A stretch of DNA of 39,107 nt from JBCCMQ01 sp039179985 (GTDB lineage: Bacteria > Pseudomonadota > Alphaproteobacteria > Rhodobacterales > Rhodobacteraceae), in NCBI GenBank assembly GCA_039179985.1, contig JBCDED010000032.1, forward strand, positions 1 through 39,107, given 5' to 3'. The translations under genes were made by a program, and so were the position numbers. This document shows positions 15,035-23,764 of this stretch, piece by piece (positions within the stretch are counted from its first letter, which is position 1; each line of letters starts with the position of its first letter). The notes under the pieces were generated by a model, which was not told the origin of the DNA, ran no database searches, and saw only the letters and a list, made by a program, of their open reading frames with translations.

Positions 15035-16678
15035 TCAGACCAACCGGCTCTCTTCCTTTGCAGCCCTTATGAAATCGGCAAACAGCGGATGTGGCGCAAA
15101 AGGCTTTGACTTCAGCTCGGGATGGAATTGAACGCCGATAAACCAGGGATGATCCTTGGCTTCGACGATTTCGGGCAGACGTCCGTCCGGGCTCATTCCC
15201 GAGAAGACCAGTCCCTGCTCCTCCAGTTTGTCGCGGTATTTGATATCGACTTCATAGCGGTGCCTGTGCCGCTCTTCGATGACGGTGTCGCCATAGACTT
15301 CCGCGACCCTAGAGCCATTCTTGAGATTGGCGGTGTAGGCACCCAGGCGCATGGTGCCACCCTTGTCGTCGTCGGGCCTGCGGCGGGCTGTTTGGTTGCC
15401 CTGCACCCATTCCTTGAGGTGGTAGACCACCGGGGTGAAGCGGCGTTTTCCCGCTTCGTGATCGAACTCTTCCGATCCGGCGTCAGGCAGGTCGGCGAGA
15501 TGCCGGGCCGCTTCGATTACGGCCATCTGCATTCCGAGGCAGATGCCCAAGTAGGGCACACCCCGCGTGCGGGCAAACTCGGCGGCCTTGATCTTGCCTT
15601 CGGTCCCGCGTTCGCCGAAGCCGCCGGGCACCAGAATGGCGTGAAACCCTTCCAGATGCGGCGAAGGATCCTCGCGCTCAAAGATCTCGGCATCAATCCA
15701 CTGGGCCTTTACCTTCGTTCGGTTCGCCATGCCGCCGTGGGTCAGGGCCTCGGCAATGGATTTGTATGCGTCCTCGAGCTGCGTGTACTTGCCGACAATG
15801 GCAACGCGGACTTCGCCCTCGGCGTGCTCCACGCGGTCGTGGACGTCTTCCCAACGGGAAAGGTCGGGCTTCGGCGCGGGGCTAATGCCAAAGGCGTCGA
15901 GAACGGCCTGATCTAGGCCCTCCTTGTGGTAAGCCAGGGGCGCGTCGTAGATCGAAGTCAGATCATAGGCCGCGATCACGCTTTCCTTGCGGACGTTGCA
16001 GAAGAGTGCGAGCTTGTCTCGCTCTTTCTCCGGGATTTCTTTTTCAGAGCGGCACACCAGGATATCCGGGGCGATGCCGATCGATCGCAATTCCTTGACG
16101 CTGTGCTGTGTCGGTTTGGTCTTGAGTTCGCCCGAGGCGGCGATCCAGGGCAAAAGCGTGAGGTGCATGAATATGCACTGACCGCGCGGGCGGTCCTGGC
16201 TGAACTGGCGAATGGCCTCAAAGAAGGGCAGGCCTTCGATGTCCCCCACGGTTCCGCCGATTTCGCAGAGCATAAAATCGACCTCATCATCTCCGATCTT
16301 GATGAAGTCTTTGATCTCGTTGGTGACATGGGGGATCACCTGAATGGTTTTGCCCAGGTAATCGCCGCGCCGTTCTTTCTCCAGCACATTTGAATAAATC
16401 CGCCCGGAGCTGATCGAATCCGATGTGCGTGCCGCGACACCCGTGAAGCGTTCGTAGTGGCCAAGGTCGAGGTCCGTTTCCGCGCCGTCGTCGGTCACGA
16501 ATACCTCGCCGTGTTCGAACGGGCTCATCGTGCCGGGGTCGACATTGAGATAGGGGTCAAGCTTGCGTAGCCGCACCGTGAACCCGCGCGCCTGCAACAG
16601 CGCCCCAAGCGCCGCCGACGCGAGGCCCTTGCCGAGCGAAGAAACCACACCGCCAGTGATGAAAATATACCGTGCCAT
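15035..16678 (-). CDS. pyrG: CTP synthase
   Basis: A 547-residue cytosolic enzyme converting UTP to CTP with ATP and glutamine. The N-terminal synthetase domain opens with RYIFITGGVVSSLGKGLASA (the P-loop-like start) and contains CEIGGTVGDIEG and the LDPYLNVDPGTMSPFEHGEV region. The C-terminal amidotransferase domain has the nucleophile in LGICLGMQ and the triad histidine and glutamate in FHPELKS. Length is normal. It follows secG on the same strand after 163 bases, a common pairing in alphaproteobacteria. ATG at 16678. Confidence 0.98.
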   Translation of the reverse strand: MARYIFITGGVVSSLGKGLASAALGALLQARGFTVRLRKLDPYLNVDPGTMSPFEHGEVFVTDDGAETDLDLGHYERFTGVAARTSDSISSGRIYSNVLEKERRGDYLGKTIQVIPHVTNEIKDFIKIGDDEVDFMLCEIGGTVGDIEGLPFFEAIRQFSQDRPRGQCIFMHLTLLPWIAASGELKTKPTQHSVKELRSIGIAPDILVCRSEKEIPEKERDKLALFCNVRKESVIAAYDLTSIYDAPLAYHKEGLDQAVLDAFGISPAPKPDLSRWEDVHDRVEHAEGEVRVAIVGKYTQLEDAYKSIAEALTHGGMANRTKVKAQWIDAEIFEREDPSPHLEGFHAILVPGGFGERGTEGKIKAAEFARTRGVPYLGICLGMQMAVIEAARHLADLPDAGSEEFDHEAGKRRFTPVVYHLKEWVQGNQTARRRPDDDKGGTMRLGAYTANLKNGSRVAEVYGDTVIEERHRHRYEVDIKYRDKLEEQGLVFSGMSPDGRLPEIVEAKDHPWFIGVQFHPELKSKPFAPHPLFADFIRAAKEESRLV

Positions 16679-16841
16679 CTGCGTGGCTGCTCCCGTGTCT
16701 GCTCGATTTTGCGCCCGAATCCGACCGTGCGGATGGGCTGCACCACGGGATTTAACCTATAAGGGATTCGCGGCCTTCCCGCAACCGGACCGCAACATCC
16801 TGCATAGTGGCGGCGCGCCGCCTCCAATACCTAGTGTTTGA
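16679..16841. other. Intergenic stretch between secG and pyrG
   Basis: These 163 bases lie between the two minus-strand genes. I see no gene, no strong hairpin with a T-run and no recognised riboswitch. A promoter for pyrG probably lies here but I cannot place its boxes. Confidence 0.4.
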
Positions 16842-17198
16842 TCAGTCTGCGCGCGGTGGCGTTAGTGGCGCATCAGCGGCCGGGGGTGGCAAAAGGTCTT
16901 CACCGGCTGGCAGGCTTGTCTCGCCGCCGCCGCCGGAGCCAGCGTTTCCGCCGAATTGGTCGATGACCGACGTGCCCTGCGCGGCGAATATTGTCAGCGT
17001 CAGCGAGGTGCAGATGAACCCGATTGCCAATAGCCAGGTCAGCTTTCCAAGTGCCGTTGCGGCCGAACGGCCGGAGACCACGCCGCCGCCACCGCCGCCA
17101 CCAAGGCCCAGCCCGCCGCCTTCAGACCGTTGCAGAAGCACGATTCCGATCAGCGCAAGCGCTAGGATGAGATGGATGATAAGAACGACGTTTTCCAT
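16842..17198 (-). CDS. secG: Preprotein translocase subunit SecG
   Basis: A 118-residue inner-membrane partner of SecYE. Two hydrophobic segments (about 3-22 and 52-72) flank the conserved cytoplasmic loop with QRSEGGGLGLG, here prolonged into a run of seven glycines, then SGRSAATALGKLTW, the family hallmark. The C-terminal tail (about 85-118) is rich in Gly, Ser and Pro and probably disordered. The start is the ATG at 17198; the open frame further upstream runs into the divergent purA gene and is not real. It shares a 132-base divergent promoter region with purA. Confidence 0.95.
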   Translation of the reverse strand: MENVVLIIHLILALALIGIVLLQRSEGGGLGLGGGGGGGVVSGRSAATALGKLTWLLAIGFICTSLTLTIFAAQGTSVIDQFGGNAGSGGGGETSLPAGEDLLPPPAADAPLTPPRAD

Positions 17199-17330
17199 GG
17201 GGCCCAATGGTCGGTAACGGACCCCGGGGATATATGCGGTTCGCGCTGAAGGCGCAAGCGTCTGCAAGCGCTCTTTTCCCCCGGTGCCAAGCCCAGTATA
17301 GCGACACCGGCGCGGCGAAAGGAGCATGCG

Positions 17331-18623
17331 ATGGCAAACGTGGTGGTCGTGGGCGCCCAGTGGGGTGACGAGGGCAAGGGCAAGATCGTCGACTGGCTCA
17401 GCGAACGGGCGGACGTCATCGTCCGCTTTCAGGGCGGGCACAACGCCGGTCACACGCTGGTCGTCGATGGCGAGGTCTATAAGCTCCATGCACTGCCTTC
17501 GGGCGTTGTGCGGTCTGGCAAACTCAGCGTTATCGGCAACGGCGTCGTACTGGATCCCTGGCATTTGATGGAGGAGGTCGCGACGCTCCGCGCCCAGGGG
17601 GTCGAGATCACGCCCAAGACACTGATGATTGCTGAGAACACCCCGCTGATCCTGCCTCTGCACGGCGAGCTTGACCGCGCACGCGAGGGGCAGAACTCCG
17701 TCGCCCGGATCGGCACAACCGGCCGGGGCATCGGGCCCGCTTATGAAGACAAAGTCGGACGGCGGGTGGTGCGTGTTGCGGACCTCGCGGATAGAGCCAC
17801 CGTGGAGCGCCGCGTGGACCGGGCGCTGGTGCATCACAATGCCCTTCGCAGCGGGTTGGGGCTGGACCCCGTCGACCGCGAGGCTCTGATTGAGGCCTTG
17901 GCGACGATTGCACCGCAGATCTTGGAATACTCCGGCCCGGTCTGGAAGGTTCTGGGCGAGGCGCGGAAGGCCGGTCGACGCATTCTCTTTGAGGGCGCGC
18001 AGGGCGCCTTGCTGGACATCGATTTCGGCACCTATCCTTTTGTGACGTCGTCAAACGTGATCGCTGGACAGGCTGCCACGGGGTCTGGCCTTGGGCCCGG
18101 CGCCATCGATTTCGTTCTCGGGATCGTCAAGGCCTATACGACGCGCGTCGGCGAGGGGCCCTTTCCGACGGAACTTGAAGATGAGGACGGGCAGCGACTG
18201 GGTGAGCGCGGCCATGAGTTCGGCACGACCACGGGCCGGAAACGGCGCTGTGGGTGGTTCGATGCGGTGCTCGTGCGTCAGACCTGCGCCACCTCTGGCG
18301 TGAACGGGATATCACTGACGAAGCTCGATGTTCTTGACGGATTCGAGGAACTGAAGATCTGCACCGGCTACACACTCGACGGCGCGCCTATCGACTACCT
18401 GCCCACGGCCGCAGAGGCGCAGGCGCGTTGTGTACCGGTCTACGAAACCATGGCAGGCTGGGGGGAAAGCACGGCCGGGGCGCGCAGTTGGGCCGACCTT
18501 CCTGCGGCCGCCATCAAATACGTGCGGCGGATCGAGGAATTGATTCAGTGCCCGGTGGCACTAGTTTCCACTTCGCCGGAACGGGAAGACACCATTCTGG
18601 TGACTGATCCCTTTGAAGACTGA
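17331..18623 (+). CDS. purA: Adenylosuccinate synthetase
   Basis: A 430-residue cytosolic enzyme forming adenylosuccinate from IMP, aspartate and GTP. The GTP-binding GDEGKGK loop is at 12-18 and the IMP-site segment GHNAGHT lies near 38-44. Also visible are the GTTGRGIGPAYEDK loop, FEGAQGALLDIDFGTYPFVTSSN and the C-terminal GTTTGRKRRCGWFD. Length is typical. AAAGGAG precedes the ATG at 17331. An ATG five bases earlier (17326) is out of frame. The DUF2842 gene follows after 4 bases. Confidence 0.98.
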   Translation: MANVVVVGAQWGDEGKGKIVDWLSERADVIVRFQGGHNAGHTLVVDGEVYKLHALPSGVVRSGKLSVIGNGVVLDPWHLMEEVATLRAQGVEITPKTLMIAENTPLILPLHGELDRAREGQNSVARIGTTGRGIGPAYEDKVGRRVVRVADLADRATVERRVDRALVHHNALRSGLGLDPVDREALIEALATIAPQILEYSGPVWKVLGEARKAGRRILFEGAQGALLDIDFGTYPFVTSSNVIAGQAATGSGLGPGAIDFVLGIVKAYTTRVGEGPFPTELEDEDGQRLGERGHEFGTTTGRKRRCGWFDAVLVRQTCATSGVNGISLTKLDVLDGFEELKICTGYTLDGAPIDYLPTAAEAQARCVPVYETMAGWGESTAGARSWADLPAAAIKYVRRIEELIQCPVALVSTSPEREDTILVTDPFED

Positions 18624-18627
18624 CACC

Positions 18628-18852
18628 ATGGCGCTGAGTTACAAAGCACGTCGACGCTGGTCGCTGGTCATCCTGCTGGTCGGGCTGCCCGTCTACATCG
18701 TGACGGTGGTTACCGTCATGAACTGGCTGGGCCGCCCGCCGCTCGCGGTGGAGTTTCTGGTCTATGTGCTGCTTGGCATTGTCTGGGCCCTGCCGTTCAG
18801 GTTCGTCTTCCGGGGTATCGGGCAAGCGGATCCGGACGCCAGCAAGGACTAG
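18628..18852 (+). CDS. DUF2842 small membrane protein
   Basis: A 74-residue protein with two predicted membrane helices (about 11-30 and 38-58), starting MALSYKARRRW, the usual opening of this alphaproteobacterial family. Its function is unknown. It begins 4 bases after the purA stop, so it is probably co-transcribed with purA. A TTG start 15 bases earlier is possible but would overlap purA and has no better ribosome-binding site. Confidence 0.85.
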   Translation: MALSYKARRRWSLVILLVGLPVYIVTVVTVMNWLGRPPLAVEFLVYVLLGIVWALPFRFVFRGIGQADPDASKD

Positions 18853-18873
18853 ATGTGTGCCGGCCAAAACGAA

Positions 18874-18908
18874 CGGCGGCCCGATTGGACCGCCGCTTGT
18901 GACTTTTT
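18874..18908. terminator. Probable intrinsic terminator after purA-DUF2842
   Basis: An inverted repeat CGGCGG (18874-18879) pairs with CCGCCG (18890-18895); the loop contains a further CC/GG pair past one mismatch. A T-rich stretch ending in TTTTT follows at 18904-18908, with a few bases between stem and T-run. It lies between convergent genes and best fits the plus strand. Confidence 0.5.
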
Positions 18909-18927
18909 CTGAAGTGAATTCGCCTGT

Positions 18928-21525
18928 TTACTCGCCGGCGATCCGGTTGGGTGGGCTTGCGTACCGCGAGCTTTCGGACAGAACGAAGATTCCGCGCTTG
19001 AGCTTCTGAATCTTGCCCTGGCGAAGCAGAGTTCCGAACGACCTGAGGCCGGCCTCGCGGGTGAACCCGTCCTCTTCGGCGTGCATGGCGACCTTGCGCA
19101 TGATCTGCGGGCGCGAGAACTGGGGGCGCCCTTCAATCTGCGCCGAATAGGCTGCCGCAGCTTCCAGGAGGTCGGGCAGTTCCGTCGCACCAAGGCGTTC
19201 GGCGAATTCCGCGAATGTCTCATCGCCGCCAGCGAATGCCGCGTCATCTTCGCCGAAGGCAGGCGCGGCGCGCGGGTAGACCTCGCCGATGGCGTCATGG
19301 GCGACCGGTTCATCGAAGTCTGACTGAGTTGGCACGCGCTGCTCGGAAACCAGAACCAGTGGTTCACTCGGTTCCTGTGCGTCATCCTCGTCTGCGTACC
19401 CGTCCGCCGTTTCGGTGCCGGGCGCATCATCCTGGTTCGGCGTGGATTTAACCACGGCGGCAAGATCCTCGCGGTAGGGATGTTCTTGCTCTTCGTCCTT
19501 CTTCGAGCGCCAGCCCAGAATGCCACCGTCGGCGACCGTCGCGGCGACAGCGGCCTTAAGGTGAGCGATGGCCGAGCGGCGATTGCGGGCTTCCTGGCCT
19601 TCCATTTGAGAGTTTGTCTTCTCGAGGATCCGGTCGAGATCGGCGCTGCCCGTTGTGGCTTCGGGTTTCGCAGCGACTTCCTCGGTCTCAGTCCGGGCTG
19701 CCAGCGGCGCCACTTCGTCTTGCGTGACGTCGCCCCAGGTATCCGCGGTCTCCCCGGAAGCGGTGGTGTCGTCTTCTTCCTCGGCATCCGCCCAACCATC
19801 GTCGACATCGCTTTCGGCACTCTCTGCCGGCGCGCTGTCTTCTTCGGGCTCTTCGCCCACCGGCTCGAATGGGTCTGACGAGATCGCAGCATCGCGCAGC
19901 GCCCGGAGGCGGTCTTCCTCGAGGGGAGGTGTTTCGACCGCGTCGTCCTCAAAATCTTCATCAGCTACGTCAGCGGGTGCGTCGACCGCAATTTCGTCGC
20001 GGGCCCAGTCGTCCTGCGCTGCCGCGTCTCCCTCGGCGGTCTCTTCTGTCTCGTCAGCCTCTTCACCGGCGTCGGTGGTGTCCATGGCGTTCTCAGCGTA
20101 GAAGGCCGCAATGTCTGCGGTTTCGTCTGTGTCAGCCGCAAGGCTCTGGTCTTCGGATGTCCCGAACTCTTCGGCGCTGAAACTATCGGCGTCTTCGCTG
20201 GCAGGTGCCGCGTCGACGACAGGGGCACTAGGTTCCTCAACCTCTAGGGCCGTTTCTTCGGGTACGTCGGCGGCAACCACGGTGTCTTCGGCGATTTGCT
20301 CTTCGGGCTCTTCGGGAGTGTCTTCAGCCTCAAATTGCTCAATCGGCTCATCGGACGCTTCGGTGCTTTCGGACGTTGCTTCGTCTGCACTTGCACGCAG
20401 CCGTGCGGCGACTGCCTGAGCCAGCAGATTGCTTTTGATCGGCGTGTCGGCCACGTCGGCGTCCGTCGTTTCGTCTTCGGCGGTCTCCGTCTCGTGGTCG
20501 TCATCGTCGGACAGGTCTTCGGCCTCTGCGACAAAGGAAACCGCATCCTCCTCTTCGGCGTCGGCTTCCGGTTCGTCTTCTTCCAGATTGCCGTCGTCGT
20601 CGTTCTCGGTGGCACCTTGGGCTCCGGTGTCCTGCGTGTCCTCTGCATTCTCCGCGTCGTCGGCGAAAAAGCTTTCGGCGGCAATGGCCGGCATCGCCTC
20701 TTCAGCATCGTCTTCGGCATGCGCGACGTTGTCCGACGGCTCTTGGGCAGTGGGTTCCACAGGGGCTTCTGCGGTGTCCTTGTCGACGACTGCCCGGATG
20801 CGGGCGAGCTTTTCGGCAACGCTAGAAAGCGGGGCGGCCGGCGCCGTGTCTTCTTCCACGTCAACCGGAGTGTTGTCGGCGGCGTCCGAACCGCTGTCAG
20901 CGAAGAAAGCTTCTGCTGTCTCCAGAGCTTCCGCTTCGGCGTCATCTTCGGATGGCTCAATTTCCTGTGCCGCATCGCCGCTCTGTTCACTGGCGGCGAA
21001 GTCTTCTTCCGGCGCGCCTTGGTTGGTCTCGGCGATGGTGACGGCTTCGACCACGGCGTCCGGTTCGGAGGCCAGCTCTTCGGGAGCCGGCTCTGCGGCG
21101 TCTTCCACGACGTCCTCTGGGTCTTCGGCCAGCGTCTGCAGGTCATCGGCGTCCGGTGCCCTGAATTCGGTGGCGGCAGCAGCAACAGTTGCGGCGACAG
21201 CCGCAGTGGCTGTGGCAGGGGCGTGCTCGGGCGTTGTAACGGGCGCTTCTGCAGCGTCATCCGATGGGCGCATGGTGATACCAGTCGGCTCTACCCGCGC
21301 GTCAACCCGGCGCTGAATCTCGCGCTCGGCGATCTTGTGCAGCATTTCGGGGTCCGGTGTCGGCGGTTCGGCACCGAAATAGCGATCCTCGGCGGCAAGA
21401 TCCCGGAAATACTCGGCGATCGACCGCATCGTGGAAAAGGGGTCATCGAACCCTTCCAAAGTGCACGAAAACGTCCCATAAGAAACGGTCAGGATCTTGT
21501 TATCACCCACCATCGAACTGCTCAC
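18928..21525 (-). CDS. Very large acidic, mostly disordered protein with conserved ends
   Basis: About 865 residues. The first 70 or so form an ordered block (DNKILTVSYGTFSCTLEG, then FRDLAAEDRYFGAEPPTPD and an AEREIQRRVDAR helix) that I recall as conserved in Rhodobacterales, without a known function. From about 80 to 780 the chain is overwhelmingly Glu, Asp, Ala, Ser and Thr with hardly any basic residues, so long intrinsic disorder is expected. One more ordered, basic stretch (SDLDRILEKTNSQMEGQEAR with a helix after it) interrupts it. The last 75 residues (QIMRKVAMHAEEDGFTREAG to GKIQKLKRGIFVLSESS) look like a small winged-helix-like domain. Start chosen as GTG at 21525 because GGGAG sits just before it; ATG at 21513 is equally possible. 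No signal peptide. It resembles nucleoid- or scaffold-type proteins only in general style. Confidence 0.8.
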   Translation of the reverse strand: MSSSMVGDNKILTVSYGTFSCTLEGFDDPFSTMRSIAEYFRDLAAEDRYFGAEPPTPDPEMLHKIAEREIQRRVDARVEPTGITMRPSDDAAEAPVTTPEHAPATATAAVAATVAAAATEFRAPDADDLQTLAEDPEDVVEDAAEPAPEELASEPDAVVEAVTIAETNQGAPEEDFAASEQSGDAAQEIEPSEDDAEAEALETAEAFFADSGSDAADNTPVDVEEDTAPAAPLSSVAEKLARIRAVVDKDTAEAPVEPTAQEPSDNVAHAEDDAEEAMPAIAAESFFADDAENAEDTQDTGAQGATENDDDGNLEEDEPEADAEEEDAVSFVAEAEDLSDDDDHETETAEDETTDADVADTPIKSNLLAQAVAARLRASADEATSESTEASDEPIEQFEAEDTPEEPEEQIAEDTVVAADVPEETALEVEEPSAPVVDAAPASEDADSFSAEEFGTSEDQSLAADTDETADIAAFYAENAMDTTDAGEEADETEETAEGDAAAQDDWARDEIAVDAPADVADEDFEDDAVETPPLEEDRLRALRDAAISSDPFEPVGEEPEEDSAPAESAESDVDDGWADAEEEDDTTASGETADTWGDVTQDEVAPLAARTETEEVAAKPEATTGSADLDRILEKTNSQMEGQEARNRRSAIAHLKAAVAATVADGGILGWRSKKDEEQEHPYREDLAAVVKSTPNQDDAPGTETADGYADEDDAQEPSEPLVLVSEQRVPTQSDFDEPVAHDAIGEVYPRAAPAFGEDDAAFAGGDETFAEFAERLGATELPDLLEAAAAYSAQIEGRPQFSRPQIMRKVAMHAEEDGFTREAGLRSFGTLLRQGKIQKLKRGIFVLSESSRYASPPNRIAGE

Positions 21526-21651
21526 TTTCTCCCATCCAGCAACAGAGTGTTTACCATGTGGCCTCTCGTAAATTTGCACGAAAGGGGGATTTTTGCGGGT
21601 TCATTTTGTGTCCACAATGTGACGCTGCCGACGAACCAGCAGTAATTGTCC

Positions 21652-22311
21652 ATGCCACCGACCATTGTTCAGACCACAAGCCCCGTTGTTTTGCTGGGCG
21701 CAGGTGAGATTAGCGCAGGGAGTCTTGAGATTGCGCTAACCCACGGTCGCCACATTGTTGCCGCAGATGGCGGGGCACAGGTGGCACTGGATCGCGGACT
21801 GCTGCCTGATGCTGTGATCGGTGATTTCGATTCGCTTGATCCGGACGCGCAAAAGAGGATTCCCATATCCCGACTGCACCGCATTGACGAGCAGGATACA
21901 ACCGATTTTGAGAAGTGCCTTGCCCGAATTTCGGCGCCACTGGTCCTGGCGGCCGGGTTCACCGGGGCGCGCATGGATCACATGCTGGCAGTGATGAATG
22001 TTTTGGTGCGCGCACCCGGCCCGCGCTGCATCGTCATCGGTATCGAAGACGTGGCCTTTGCGTTGGATGGACCGCTGCGCCTGACGCTGGAGGAAGGCGA
22101 AAGGGTGTCGCTCTTCCCATTGGCGCCCGTTCGCGCCCGGAGCACGGGGCTTAGATGGCCCATCGACGCCGTGCCCTTCGCGCCGGGTGGTGCAATCGGG
22201 ACCTCGAACGAAGCCACCGGTGGCCCGGTTGAAATTACGCCCGAAGGTCCGGGGCTTCTGGCCATGTTCGAATTGCAACGTCTGCCGGACCTCTTGGAGG
22301 CCCTCGTCTAG
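21652..22311 (+). CDS. Thiamine pyrophosphokinase
   Basis: A 219-residue enzyme transferring pyrophosphate from ATP to thiamine to give thiamine diphosphate. The N-terminal catalytic domain shows HIVAADGGAQVALDRGLLPD, GDFDSLDPDAQ and the DEQDTTDFEKCL motif that contacts Mg and thiamine. Next comes GFTGARMDHMLAVMNVL, and the C-terminal beta-sandwich follows with RVSLFPLAPV and NEATGGPVEI. ATG at 21652 preferred over a TTG 6 bases earlier. No TPP riboswitch is visible upstream. Its stop overlaps the convergent DMT permease gene by 4 bases. Confidence 0.94.
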   Translation: MPPTIVQTTSPVVLLGAGEISAGSLEIALTHGRHIVAADGGAQVALDRGLLPDAVIGDFDSLDPDAQKRIPISRLHRIDEQDTTDFEKCLARISAPLVLAAGFTGARMDHMLAVMNVLVRAPGPRCIVIGIEDVAFALDGPLRLTLEEGERVSLFPLAPVRARSTGLRWPIDAVPFAPGGAIGTSNEATGGPVEITPEGPGLLAMFELQRLPDLLEALV

Positions 22312-23204
22312 GCCTCTTTCGCGGCAAGACGCTCGCGGTAGATAACGAAAAGCCCGGCGGAAATGGTGACGCAGATGCCAAGCGCCGCCAGCCCGTTCGG
22401 AAGGTCGCCAAAGATGAGCCAGCCAATCAGCGTCGCAAAGGGGATTTCAAGGTACTGCATCGGCGCCAGGGTGGCTGCCGGGGCGTAACGCAGGCTCCAT
22501 GTCATCAGAAGATGCGCAGCCGTTCCAAGAATCCCGAGACCAAGAAGCAGAGCCGCCTCAAGCGCCCCCGGCAGCAGAAAGGAAAAGCTTTCGGTGCCCA
22601 TGGCGTGGCCGATCAGCAAAAGCGGCAGAAGGACTGCGCAGGCCATCCCGCCGCTCAGGCATTGCAGGCTGATGGGGTCGATGTCTTTTGCTAGCTTGCG
22701 TGTCACGAGCATAAACAGCGCAAAAACCACCGCGACGAAAACCGGCAGAAGCGCCGGCGCGCCGACTTGGGCAAAACTGGGCTGGACGACCATCAGCGTG
22801 CCAAGAAAGCCGATGGCACAGCCGAGCACACGCCAGGGCCCGACCGCTTCGCCCAGGACCACATGGCCGAGCACCAGCATGATAAAGGGCATCACGAAGG
22901 CGATGGCGATGGCATCCGCAAGCGGCAGGTACGACAGCGCCAGAAACATCGCGCTGATCCCAAGAATATGGAGCGCCGTGCGCCAGGCGGTCAGCCTCAG
23001 GATGCGGGCCGTCAGCCGCACGGTGCCGGCCGTGCGGAGGGCGAGCGGCAAAAGCACCAGGAACTGGACCGCAAATCGGACGGTCACAAGGACCCCGACC
23101 GCGATCGTGCCGCTGAGAAATTTTGCCAGCCCGTCACCGAGCGGCGCCAGCAGGCAGAACCCAAGCATCAGGAGAATGCCCAGAAGCGGGCGATCGGACA
23201 TCAT
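22308..23204 (-). CDS. DMT-superfamily (EamA) permease
   Basis: A 298-residue inner-membrane protein with about ten hydrophobic segments in two EamA repeats. The first repeat starts at LGILLMLGFCLLAPLGDGLAK and includes the TLRLTAWR-like region; the second begins near VLGCAIGFLGTLMVVQPS. The half ends ALSYLPLADAIAIAFVMP and ALLLGLGILGTAAHLLMTWS match the classic repeat ends. Substrates of such exporters (amino acids, nucleotides, drugs) cannot be read from sequence. Start at ATG 23204 or the next codon (23201). Convergent overlap of 4 bases with thiamine pyrophosphokinase. Confidence 0.92.
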   Translation of the reverse strand: MMSDRPLLGILLMLGFCLLAPLGDGLAKFLSGTIAVGVLVTVRFAVQFLVLLPLALRTAGTVRLTARILRLTAWRTALHILGISAMFLALSYLPLADAIAIAFVMPFIMLVLGHVVLGEAVGPWRVLGCAIGFLGTLMVVQPSFAQVGAPALLPVFVAVVFALFMLVTRKLAKDIDPISLQCLSGGMACAVLLPLLLIGHAMGTESFSFLLPGALEAALLLGLGILGTAAHLLMTWSLRYAPAATLAPMQYLEIPFATLIGWLIFGDLPNGLAALGICVTISAGLFVIYRERLAAKEA

Positions 23205-23344
23205 GGCGCCACGCTAGGGGCAGGGGCCCGGGGGTGCAACGCCGATACAATCGAAACGAAGACGACGGGTCCGGGACATTCGACTGAAACGCGCAAGGCC
23301 TAGGGTCTGGTTCATGAAAGCCAACCCTGAAAGGAGACCCAGAC

Positions 23345-23521
23345 ATGATGCAAGCAACACCCAAAGACTTCGCCCGAACCCGTGTTCTACCCGAGTTCGT
23401 CGGCCCCTACTCCGACTGGCCGCGACGGCCCCGTCGCAAGTGGAAATTCCCAGCAACCATCGCCGCATCGGCTGTCACAATGACGGTCTTCGTCCATTGC
23501 GTGGTTCCCATGATCGCCTAA
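23345..23521 (+). CDS. Small 58-residue single-span membrane protein
   Basis: A short open frame with a good ribosome-binding site: AAGGAG 8 bases before ATG 23345, with a second ATG following directly. The protein starts polar and basic (ending in WPRRPRRKWKF at about 29-39), then has one hydrophobic segment from about 40 to 58 (PATIAASAVTMTVFVHCVVP) running to the C-terminus. The arginine/lysine cluster before the helix suggests an N-in, C-out topology. Eleven bases after its stop comes a perfect 11-base hairpin, which supports a real transcription unit. I do not recognise the family; no function is assigned. Confidence 0.7.
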   Translation: MMQATPKDFARTRVLPEFVGPYSDWPRRPRRKWKFPATIAASAVTMTVFVHCVVPMIA

Positions 23522-23525
23522 TTGA

Positions 23526-23741
23526 CGATGCGGGCGCCGCCGCCTTCCTTCCCTCAACCGGCGGCGCCCCGAAGATCCTCCGTGGACGAACCGGCCCGAA
23601 GGGGTCAAGGTCGGACCATTGTCCAAGACTGCCGCCCGAGCAGTTGTCGTGATGGACGCGTTGCCGCTTGTCGCGGGCACTGCGTTGACCTTCTTTAAGG
23701 ACGGTCCGAACATCGCTTCAGCCGGGGTCGTGACCGAATAA
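23526..23741 (+). other. Open frame without an obvious start, possibly a remnant
   Basis: This frame is open for 71 codons and its last ~40 codons look coding-like (KTAARAVVVMDALPLVAGTA, then TFFKDGPNIASAGVV, ending TE). There is no ATG before the one at about codon 44, and the front half overlaps the hairpin at 23532-23569. It may be the tail of a decayed gene or chance in G+C-rich sequence. The antisense frame is also open, so coding bias alone is weak evidence. Confidence 0.25.
23532..23569. terminator. Perfect 11-bp hairpin after the 58-residue gene
   Basis: GGGCGCCGCCG (23532-23542) is exactly complementary to CGGCGGCGCCC (23559-23569) with a pyrimidine-rich 16-base loop. There is no T-run on either side, so it is not a classical intrinsic terminator. 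It may work on both strands between the small gene and the convergent serine dehydratase, or protect the mRNA end. Confidence 0.55.
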
Positions 23742-23764
23742 GCGCCTCGGCTGCGCCGGGACCG

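Noticed and set aside
20244..21645. Several long open frames on both strands within the acidic protein gene
   Set aside because: They mirror the repetitive GAA/GAC/GCG/TCG codons of the real gene and give low-complexity Ser/Ala or Arg/Pro proteins with no domain, so they are shadows.
21526..21651. A TPP riboswitch before the thiamine pyrophosphokinase gene
   Set aside because: The CTGAGA and ACCxGA-type core elements of a thi-box are not present.
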